DNA of 64,000 nt from positions 5,888,580-5,952,579 of the forward strand of contig PTFA01000024.1 in assembly GCA_003342895.1 (NCBI GenBank). The letters are read 5' to 3'. The stretch's first letter is position 1. Each line of letters opens with the position of its first letter. The position numbers and the translations under genes are program-made. Shown in pieces: positions 55,701 to 61,192 of the stretch. Under the pieces are notes generated by a model, which worked only from the letters and a program-made list of their open reading frames with translations, ran no database searches and had not been told where the DNA came from. The DNA comes from Casuarius casuarius (Eukaryota > Chordata > Aves > Casuariiformes > Casuariidae).

Positions 55701-58700
55701 AATTTGACTGACTCTGCTTGCAAGTGTGACACACAATTCATCAGTAAATGTGAATTAAGGCAGATCAATGAAACACTACAGTTACACAAAGTTGACGACA
55801 CATTTTTGGATGACACGAAGCCACAGGGAAGAATTTCTCCATTGGTGAACAGTACCTAGTACCCAAACATAACAGGCTTTTAGGCCCTAGAGAGAAAGCC
55901 CATAAAGAGGAGAAGACCTCAAAATGAATGGAATGACAACAGTCTTCTGAAAACACATAAAAGAGGATTACAAAGAAGATGGTGATGAATTTGTTCTTCC
56001 CTGCTGCTTGTTGAAAGAAAAGAAGAAATCCACGTAACTTGAAATAAACAAGATTTTGGCTGGATATTAGGAAACAGTTTTTAATTGCTAGCACTAAAAC
56101 AGCTTAGCTAGATACTGCACAAACCTTTTAACTGGAGGTTTATGAGAACAAGTTAGTAAGAATCTGTTTTAGGCGGTCCGTGCACACTGCATGCAGTGCA
56201 GGATAGGAGGATGTTCTGAATAATCTCTCTGTCCCTGCACTTCAGTGATTTGGTCAGTACAGGGCTAATTGGAGTTCAGATTAGCAAACTCAATTTTCTT
56301 GGTCAAAGACTGTTGGGGGAGACAAGCAGTGGAGACGTTAGGCAACCACTCTAGATACCTCAAGATAAAAGACTGGCAAAGTCCCAAGACACCAATTAGA
56401 ACAGCCCAGATTATTAAATCATTAGCAAAGCAAGAACCCTTTTTTGATCTAATGTATTTAGCTATGTGAGAAGCAGCCTTGAGCTCAGCATCTGGTACGT
56501 AAAGAACAAAATGTTGTTTAAATAGCATTAGTCATTTCTGAAGAGAAAGTACATTTAGATAGTTCATCCTGCATTTTCCTTTGTTTTAAAAGCTTCATTC
56601 AACTTGGCAGTTACATGTCATACTCCTGCAAGTGCTTGTCTTCAGCCAGAGAAAAAAAAAGAATTTGTTATGGCTTCAAACAGTGAACTTTGTTCAGGAA
56701 ATGGCCTCTCTTCCCGAATAGAAGCTCTTGTAAAATGCTTAGAGACATTTTATATCAAACTAAACCCCACATTTTTGGAAAGCTTTTTCTAACAAGCAGG
56801 AAAGCAATTACATTACGCACAAGATGAATAACCTGGGCAATTTAATTTGACTTTTCTTTTTTCTTCAGAAGGAAATAAGGAAATGCAGTGGATTTAATCA
56901 GATGATTTGGATGTATGTCCTTTAGAGGGAGAAAACAGAAGGAGGAAAATAGGAGAGAGAGAATGAGAGACAGAGGGAGAGAGGGAGGGAGGGAGAGAAG
57001 AAGCAAAGGCAAATATTACACTGGCAGATCTTTACCGTAAAACTTGTAGCTCTTCTTCTGAGTTCTGCACCTCATCTCTGAGTCGTCGCCAGCGAAGTGA
57101 AGCTTTCAATTCCTGCTGCCCTTTTACTTCATCATGTGACAGCTGCCCAGTATACAAAAAAAAAAAAACCCCACAGATCATTGATTGTTGTCTCCTAACA
57201 GTCAATAATACTTTGCAGAAAGAGAAACTTGTTTTGCTTCCCTTTAACATGCAGGAAATGCAGGAAGCGGTGCAGGCATCCACACCCTTCGACAGCAGCA
57301 ACAACAAAAATTATGGCTGCTGCTCTAAGAGTTAATAGCAGCACGGAGGGAAACGGGAGCCTCACTGGGCACATCAAATCAATAGTCGGTTAAATATTTC
57401 TGCCTGAGGAGAGAGATAGGCATGTTGTTTTCCCCTCGGTGACTGGCAATAAGTGAACTGCACATGCAGTACAGATACCTGGTATATCGGCTCTGGCTGC
57501 ATCTTTACTCTTCCCAGCCTTGAAAGCAAAGAGCTGCTTTGTGTCCTGATTTTACCCCTCTTTCCTACTATTTCTGCCACACTGGTAAAAGCTCCCTGTC
57601 GTATTTTCCCCCATAAAAGCCATATTAACAGAGAAGTATGCTTATGAGATAAATTCCAGGTTGTCAGCTTACAAATCAGCAACTAACTTGCACTTTTTTT
57701 TATTATGAGGGAGGAAAAAAGGGAGATTGATGAAGGGAAAAACAGCTAATATTCTCCTGCATTAAATCAGTATTTCAGTCACAATTGAACTTGCAGTATG
57801 GAACATATTCCTAATCCCACAATTACACAGCACCAAAATTACTCACTAATTCCAAAAAGGGGAAAAAAAAAAAAAACCCGTAACAAATTTTCTGACCTTA
57901 TAAATTAACAAGGGTAGTACTCAGCCTGTTTTGTTGCTTACTTCTTTCCACTCAGCTACACAGACGGGTATCTGCTACAGTGAAAATGCTTTCAAGTAAC
58001 TCACAGAAGCGCAGGGTGAATGGGAACAGCTCACAACAGAGGAGCAATGCTCAAGGTAATGGCAGAAAGCAGTTGGAGGACCAGAAGGAAAAAGCAAAGG
58101 GTTTGGACAGCCTCTCTCTCTTCCTTGCTCCAGAAAGCAACAAGAAACTCTATTTTATTCAGTGCTATGAACAGGCCTGATCCTCTGTCAAAAGGAAACT
58201 CAGAAGAGCTTATGATGCCGGTTCCCAGTCCCACCTGCTCTTCCACACAAGGAGCCCTGCTGACTTAAATGCTGCCCCAGAAGACAGAGGGGAGAAGAGA
58301 AGCAGGGCCTGACGCAAATACAGGAGGAAACAAACACACAAAATGCTTCAAGGAGCAGAGATGTGACAAAAAAGAATCAGCTCGGAAAACCACTTCACTA
58401 GCTGACATGTAATCTATGAGCTTTACACTTTAGGATGGACTAGGATGGACTAGGATGGACTATGATTTCTAAGCCTCTAAGAAGGGGGTAACTTGTGCCG
58501 GGCAGTATAAAAAAGTAAGTGCAAGCCTTGGTGCTCCATCCATCAGCAACCATTTTGTTTCAAGGCCTGCTTCTTGGCTCTTCGTAGGGCAAACGGATAC
58601 GATTCTCATCAGTGTGCCTGGAGTGTTACAATATTCAGTAGGACACTGCTTATTGTTTCAGGTCCAGAAGTACAGTACAAGTGGAAAGACTGCCAAACAA

Positions 58701-59191
58701 CTGCTGGTAGCTCAATGGTAATATTTGAGTAGTACATTTTTGGGAGGGTAATCATTGACAAACAGATGTTTCCATTCTTATTTGCACCAAGCTTTACCTT
58801 GGTAAAGATCAGCATTCGTTGTGTGTAGGGGAGGAAGGAGTATTTTTTTTTCTTTAACCAAGTTAGCATGCAAATTCCAGTGCCACTTTGAAAGACTTAG
58901 CTTCATAACACAAAAGGTTTAGTTTAAAACTAACTGACAGAAGGGTATATAATTTTCATTCCCACGTGACGCAATGGAGAAGTGACGTATTGTCACCTTA
59001 CCTGTTGAGCCCTGGCCCAAAATATATCTTCTAAATAAGTGGCAAACCCTTCACTTATCCACTCCTCGGTCCAGTCGCGAGCACCGATGGCCAGTCCAAA
59101 CCAAGCATGAGCAATTTCATGACACAGACGTGCTCCACAGAGATGTCGCCCTCCAGGTAACACGCTCTGTGACAGGAAGATGATATGGGGG
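17988..59191 (-). CDS. AOPEP: AOPEP, aminopeptidase O (partial gene, eight internal exons)
   Basis: Zinc metalloaminopeptidase of the M1 family. AOPEP is known to remove N-terminal residues from small peptides, including angiotensin III to IV, and a nucleolar signal has been described for it. Eight exons were joined by hand: 190, 107, 103, 108, 44, 61, 63 and 84 bp, 760 bp in total, with matching phases and no internal stop. The sequence shows HEIAH followed by 18 residues and E (zinc ligands and catalytic Glu), the conserved WTEEWISEGFATYLED stretch, a VHYLKG segment carrying the presumed catalytic Tyr, and a basic C-terminal segment. From memory the human protein is about 819 residues with HEXXH near 480. 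This piece therefore covers roughly the middle and the start of the C-terminal region. The first exons (beyond 64000) and last exons (before 1) are missing. No start or stop codon of the gene is in the window. The family assignment is very secure; orthology rests on recalled human sequence, not an alignment. Confidence 0.96.
18072..18736 (-). other. AOPEP: AOPEP intron, 665 bp
   Basis: GT-AG intron between the CpG-island exon and the basic-segment exon. Its donor side is GC-rich because it overlaps the island edge, and the remainder is ordinary AT-rich sequence. The acceptor lacks a good pyrimidine tract. Confidence 0.88.
18737..18799 (-). CDS. AOPEP: AOPEP exon of 63 bp at the edge of a CpG island
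   Basis: 63-bp exon of exactly 21 codons, phase 0 at both ends. The acceptor is TTTCTCCCCCGTGTAG and the donor GAG|GTGAGG. It encodes PLLEEGETWK followed by ECQLVQQVSGE. The second half matches human ECGLARQVRAE position for position and the length is the same, while the first half has diverged. It is much richer in G and C at third positions than the AOPEP exons on either side, because it lies at the downstream edge of the CpG island at 18700-19400. An in-frame TAG sits at the acceptor, so the exon cannot simply be read through from upstream. Another frame running across the whole island is not the gene's frame. The exon is small and partly diverged, so confidence is a little lower. Confidence 0.88.
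18895..18912 (+). other. Potential G-quadruplex with an ambiguous base
   Basis: Four GGG runs separated by two bases each (AC, AC, AN), followed by ACGG, on the plus strand within the CpG island. The unresolved base at 18909 sits in the third loop, which suggests that the structure disturbed sequencing or assembly. Confidence 0.7.
26104..26170. repeat. (CA)n microsatellite
   Basis: About 67 bp of uninterrupted CA/AC dinucleotides in the 14.7-kb intron, ending in CCCCTCTC. A typical vertebrate microsatellite, likely length-variable. Confidence 0.98.
28990..29430 (+). repeat. Possible degraded CR1 LINE 3' fragment
   Basis: GTGGAGAAACTGGAACGTGT near the start and TTAGGTGTTTTCCAGCTCTA at the end recall the CR1 3' region, which usually ends with a stretch like GGTCTTTTCCAGCTCTAA before a short terminal repeat. 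The middle is too diverged to confirm by eye. Confidence 0.3.
29908..30010. repeat. Ancient palindromic interspersed repeat (sauropsid type)
   Basis: Begins GGCCAAATTCTGG and ends GGAAACTGGCCCAATG, with an internal inverted pair around ACTCCCCTAGCTTTAGTGGAG. This matches a remembered repeat common in turtles, crocodilians and birds, of the form GGCCAAATTCTG...ACTCCACTGA...TCAGTGGAGT...CAGGCCCAATG. Family name uncertain. An A run follows at 30017-30033. Confidence 0.55.
32201..32260. repeat. Two-copy 30-bp tandem duplication
   Basis: Two adjacent 30-bp units, each starting CTTGATC and sharing GTATTAAAAAT at the same offset. By eye 22 of 30 positions agree, and most differences are transitions. 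It looks like an old local duplication. Confidence 0.8.
32361..32383. repeat. Poly-A run
   Basis: 23 A in a row, 100 bp after the 30-bp tandem duplication. On the AOPEP transcript it is a U tract. Confidence 0.95.
33501..33561 (-). CDS. AOPEP: AOPEP exon of 61 bp (GLTVESIFQNWLDTSGIPK)
   Basis: 61-bp exon: one base completing a split codon plus 20 codons, leaving in phase 0. The acceptor is a long T tract followed by CTTAAAG; the donor is AAG|GTAAAC. It encodes SGLTVESIFQNWLDTSGIPK, matching the conserved LSVENIYQDWLESSGIPK of human AOPEP. In M1 enzymes this W-L-x-x-x-G-x-P segment closes the catalytic domain before the C-terminal helical domain. The acceptor AAAG is weaker than a CAG, but the T tract upstream is good. 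Confidence 0.93.
34863..34935 (-). repeat. MIR-like SINE core fragment, reverse orientation
   Basis: Reads GCAAATGGGAAAACTAAGGC then TCAGAGACTC and GCCAAGCAATATGTTAGTGG, the reverse complement of the MIR core (CAAATGGGGAAACTGAGGCAC ... GGTCACACAGC). Confidence 0.55.
37058..37081. repeat. Poly-T run
   Basis: 24 T in a row. It could be the tail of a minus-strand retroposon, but the adjoining sequence was not recognised. Confidence 0.95.
37368..37437 (+). repeat. Ancient sauropsid repeat fragment, second copy
   Basis: GTTCAGTAAAGCAT and GGGCACTTACCACCTGCTTA then TGCATTTAAGCACCTG resemble the same repeat as at 9893-9950. It lies about 50 bp before the tRNA-derived SINE. Confidence 0.35.
37480..37730 (+). 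repeat. tRNA-derived SINE relic (MIR/CORE-like, sauropsid type)
   Basis: Reads like the remembered amniote SINE: a tRNA-like head with GGTTAAGGTACTG and a box-B-like GGGTTCAATTG, then a degenerate TGGGCAAGTTCTTAAAATTGC and CTGTAAAATGAGAATG core, and then TTTAGACTATAAGCT, matching the usual TTTAGATTGTAAGCT tail. Order and spacing fit over about 250 bp. The exact family name cannot be settled without a repeat library. Confidence 0.6.
39528..39602. repeat. Palindromic repeat relic with 13-bp perfect arms
   Basis: AAGCCAAATTCTA at 39530-39542 is the exact reverse complement of TAGAATTTGGCTT at 39586-39598. The inner sequence (ACTCTTTAGCTACACCAG) resembles the same ancient sauropsid palindromic repeat seen at 29908-30010. 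Confidence 0.55.
41240..41375 (+). repeat. Possible MIR-like fragment
   Basis: GAATTCAGAGCTCTGCTCC, GACTAGCTGTGTCATCTTC, GGCACTTAACACTATTTCC and CCCCCATCTGACAAA appear in the order and spacing of a MIR core, but are diverged and interrupted. It lies within a 138-codon plus-strand open frame (41137-41553) that I do not call as a gene. Confidence 0.35.
41849..41892 (-). CDS. AOPEP: AOPEP micro-exon of 44 bp (DFLYMLLEDIPEQK)
   Basis: A 44-bp exon found by searching for the peptide expected between the flanking exons. The acceptor is TTTTCCAG and the donor AGA|GTAAGT, a consensus match. It encodes DFLYMLLEDIPEQK plus two bases of a Glu codon completed by the next exon; the human counterpart is recalled as DFLQMLLENIPEEK. 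Entry is phase 0 and exit leaves two bases, which fits the following 61-bp exon exactly. It sits alone between introns of 9.85 and 8.29 kb. Automated predictors can easily miss an exon this short. Splice sites, phase and peptide all agree. Confidence 0.93.
46712..46763. repeat. (TA)n microsatellite
   Basis: About 52 bp of perfect TA dinucleotides in the 9.85-kb intron. Long TA runs can extrude cruciforms and are often unstable. Confidence 0.98.
47630..47775. promoter_or_regulatory. Small CpG island with a consensus CRE
   Basis: A compact CpG-rich block inside the 9.85-kb AOPEP intron, including GCCCGCGGGAGCGC and GGGCGGCCGGGCGCC and a perfect palindromic cAMP-response element TGACGTCA at 47715-47722. 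A CRE inside a CpG island is typical of CREB/ATF-bound promoters. No exon or open frame can be tied to it, so an alternative first exon, an enhancer RNA or an antisense transcript are all possible. Confidence 0.5.
51450..51498. repeat. Imperfect tandem repeat, CATCTATGAA-type units
   Basis: Four degenerate units of 12-14 bp beginning CATCTATGAA or CATCTATAGAA, in the 9.85-kb intron near its donor side. Confidence 0.85.
51743..51850 (-). CDS. AOPEP: AOPEP exon, GYFLLRFL segment (108 bp)
   Basis: 108-bp exon of exactly 36 codons, phase 0 at both ends. The acceptor is TTTCTTGCAG and the donor CAG|GTACTC. It encodes GYFLLRFLARTIGEASYLAS and then LRKFVHKFHGQLVLSQ, closely resembling the human segment KGYFLLRFLA...FVHTFHGQLILSQ. 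This helix packs against the active site in M1 enzymes, directly after the catalytic Tyr. The symmetrical phase means it could be skipped without a frameshift, though that would remove conserved fold residues. Reading past the donor gives non-conserved sequence, which fixes the exon end. Confidence 0.95.
51851..51968 (-). other. AOPEP: AOPEP intron, 118 bp
   Basis: Very short GT-AG intron with strong sites on both sides (GTGAGT donor, TTTCTTGCAG acceptor). It separates the exon with the catalytic Tyr from the following GYFLLRFL exon. Reading through it breaks the frame, so it is a true intron and not coding. Confidence 0.93.
51969..52071 (-). CDS. AOPEP: AOPEP exon carrying the presumed catalytic tyrosine
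   Basis: 103-bp exon: one base completing an Arg codon, then 34 codons ending in phase 0. The acceptor is TCATTTCAG and the donor AAG|GTGAGT, both strong. The encoded segment begins PNKENTGEVSESGASVVK, a variable linker. It ends EKIFMQVHYLK, which is highly conserved. By alignment of HYLKG with PYEKG of leukotriene A4 hydrolase, the Tyr three codons before the splice junction is the M1 transition-state-stabilising tyrosine. That assignment rests on family knowledge; the residue itself is seen directly. Only 118 bp of intron separate this exon from the next. Confidence 0.95.
52072..57035 (-). other. AOPEP: AOPEP intron, 4.96 kb
   Basis: GT-AG intron. It contains a purine-rich tract on the plus strand (pyrimidine-rich in the transcript) at 56924-57010, close to the donor, and a short AAAAC repeat near 52407. 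Open frames such as 55503-55859 on the plus strand are short, without recognisable motifs, and probably chance. Confidence 0.85.
56924..57010. repeat. Purine-rich GA tract (CU-rich in the AOPEP transcript)
   Basis: Dominated by GAGAGA, GGGAGGGAGGG and AGAAGAAG on the plus strand. In AOPEP pre-mRNA it reads as a CU-rich tract starting about 25 nt after the donor of the 107-bp exon. It may bind polypyrimidine-tract-binding proteins. Confidence 0.9.
57036..57142 (-). CDS. AOPEP: AOPEP exon, helical segment after the active site (107 bp)
   Basis: 107-bp exon, phase 0 at entry and two bases left over at exit. The acceptor is TATACTGGGCAG preceded by a run of 12 T in the transcript (57156-57167). 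The donor is ACG|GTAAAG. It encodes LSHDEVKGQQELKASLRW and then RRLRDEVQNSEEELQVL. The QQEL..LRWRRL.DE.Q motif matches the same region of human AOPEP. It follows the HEXXH exon after a 1.86-kb intron. Because 107 is not a multiple of three, skipping it would shift the frame and remove everything downstream, including the catalytic Tyr. A strongly pyrimidine-rich tract begins about 25 nt downstream of its donor in the transcript (see findings). Confidence 0.95.
57143..59001 (-). other. AOPEP: AOPEP intron, 1.86 kb
   Basis: GT-AG intron between the HEXXH exon and the 107-bp exon. It contains three perfect copies of a 10-bp unit at 58431-58460, a cluster of basic-leucine-zipper-type sites at 58963-58990 and two A runs. 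No open frame in it looks coding. Confidence 0.85.
58431..58460. repeat. Three perfect copies of TAGGATGGAC
   Basis: A 10-bp unit repeated three times exactly, in the intron after the HEXXH exon. The unit length approximates one helical turn. Probably a young replication-slippage expansion. Confidence 0.95.
59002..59191 (-). CDS. AOPEP: AOPEP exon encoding the zinc-binding HEXXH-X18-E motif
   Basis: 190-bp internal exon: one base of a split codon plus 63 codons, ending in phase 0. The acceptor reads TTGTGCAG and the donor CAG|GTAAGG. It encodes PHIIFLSQSV at its start and HEIAHAWFGLAIGARDW in the middle, followed by TEEWISEGFATYLED. The two His of HEIAH (codons 24-28 of the exon) and the Glu of ISEGF are the expected zinc ligands, and the Glu of HEIAH is the general base. 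The exon starts at the place where other M1 enzymes have just finished their GXMEN exopeptidase motif. The last residue of the equivalent motif is therefore split across the upstream splice junction and is not fully visible. The true upstream codon lies in an exon outside the window. An in-frame ATG-like reading further upstream is intronic and not a start. Confidence 0.97.
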
Positions 59192-60119
59192 CTGCACAAC
59201 ACGAATGAAGGACAAAATCCATTACAGACCTGTTACAACATGCAAGGCATGGCTATAATACTACCTAGACTTTATTAGCCTTGTCAGCCTGTTATTACTG
59301 TATGCATGCTAGGTCATGACAGACAGTTTATAGCTCAGGCGTTTTTAGGAATTAGGTTGCACTTTATTGTCGGTTGGCAGAGAGTCAAACTAGAACTCTG
59401 CCAAGCAGTTGTTTTGTATTCAACCGTCAAACTGCTATTACCTGTAAGAAGTAACTTAACCCAAAAGTTCTGTATTTTTCAAATTACAAGGCTGATTTAT
59501 TTCAATAGAAGCATTTATATTTAAGACAGGATAATAAAAGATGAGCAGGTGTGAATATAGGCAGCAGGTATTTATCAGTTAAATGATCAAAGCTGGCAAT
59601 AAATACAGCAGAAACGTTTTATAAAGAAAACAAATCACTTTCCAAAAGCAACAAAGACCACGCATAGCAAAGCACATGCACTTGTTACAGCTTAACACAA
59701 GCTAAAAAAGATACCATCTGAGGATAAGAGGTTTCGGCAGATGAAGGGGAAGGAGAACATCCTTTACCAAAAGCACATGAGCAAAATAAGGGCTAGACAG
59801 CCAGTAAACATCTACATTTCACAACAAGCAAGAACAACACGATCTGTATCTACTCTGCTTTCCCTCTGCTCCCCTCCCAATGCATTAAAATCCCTGCAAC
59901 TTAAGTGCAATAGGAAAAGAAAATAGGGGGGGAGGACCTGCTATGAACAGTTACTCTGCTATGAAAAAGGCTTGCGCTGAATTGCAAGTCGCTGCAGTTC
60001 CAAACTCACGTTGTGCTGTAAGGCAATTTATGCCGTGTTTACACTGATTAGACATTAACTCCTCAGCGGTTACATAATTTCTGAAATCGAGTACCTCTAC
60101 GGAAGAAGGATTGCAGAAT

Positions 60120-60500
60120 TAGGGCCCTCCAGGACTAACGCCCAAGGGGTTAAAGGGTGCCACAGACGGGGCTCTCAAGGGCGCAAGTCACCTGCGCAGC
60201 GCTCCCGCACTAACCCTAGGCCTCCACCATCTGCATTTCAGCTCTTTGCTCAACTCCGGCCAGCTAGAAGGCAAAGGGAGCACAACGGTGATACCTTCAA
60301 GACCGCAGGTCTTTAGCGCGGAGCCTAGCCTCCCTCGCGTGGGAGGGGAGCACACGGCCTTAAGGCGTTTCCAAGAGTCGAGCGTCAGCCGTCAGCGTCC
60401 CAGAGAGCCTCCCCGCCCGCCCTACCCTTCCGCTGGAAACCTTGAAACGCCCGCGGCTCCCTCGCAACTAGCTGAACGCCTGGGACCGAGGCCGTAAAAT
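60120..60500. promoter_or_regulatory. CpG-rich patch upstream of the HEXXH exon
   Basis: Locally raised CpG and GC content (for example CACCTGCGCAGCGCTCCCGC and GAAACGCCCGCGGCTCCC) about 1 kb upstream, in transcript direction, of the HEXXH exon. It is weaker than the island at 18700-19400. A short plus-strand open frame at 60246-60497 is explained by composition. It is a possible alternative promoter, with low certainty. Confidence 0.4.
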
Positions 60501-61178
60501 ACATGGGTTTGGATGGGGAAAACATACTCCGTCGCCATTCTCCTCATAAAATATTATTAATAATCCTGCAAAGCAAGTTAACACATCTCAAGCGGTTGGC
60601 GTCGTGAGAGATAACGTAAGGAACCAGAGCGCCAACAGAGGAATCGAGTCACCGCGAACAAAGCAAGAACAAACACCAGCTCTCCAAATCTTTGCCAAAA
60701 GCAATTCTGCTTATGAAAAGGGAGGGAAGGAGGAGGGAAAAAAGAAAAAAAAAAGTGTGAGCACAGAAGCTGCAAAACATGATGAGCTGCTCCCTTTTAT
60801 TATAAAGCCCCTGCTGAGAAGAATAACTGCAGCTTTGGGGGTATTACTTTGGTCAGTTTTAAGTAAATGACCCCTAACTGCGGCATGTGTACAGTGCTAC
60901 AAGGAAAAACCTCAGAACCGGACCAAGTAAATAACATTCCAGACATACTGCTGGCAGGGATTCGGCCGTTTGGTTAAGCAAAACAAAAGTAACTTCGGGC
61001 CTTATAAACAGGCTTGCAGAATGGTTTGCATTTTAAGGGTCTTACCGGAGGTATATACAAAACAAAAATAAAAAGATCGCATTTCCCAGTTTTTGCTCAT
61101 AAGAGAAACGCCACACTCCTTCACAAAAGGATTACCAAACCTTTTCTGTGAGAAACAAAAAGCACCAGTTACATTTGT

Positions 61179-61192
61179 CCCCCCCCCCCCCC
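61179..61192. repeat. Poly-C run
   Basis: 14 C followed by GCCC. Such runs are error-prone in sequencing and can form i-motif or G-rich structures. Confidence 0.9.

Noticed and set aside
59193..59202. Apparent start codon upstream of the HEXXH exon
   Set aside because: It is a non-ATG or intronic codon beyond the splice acceptor; M1 enzymes need their N-terminal domain, and the acceptor TTGTGCAG fixes the exon start.
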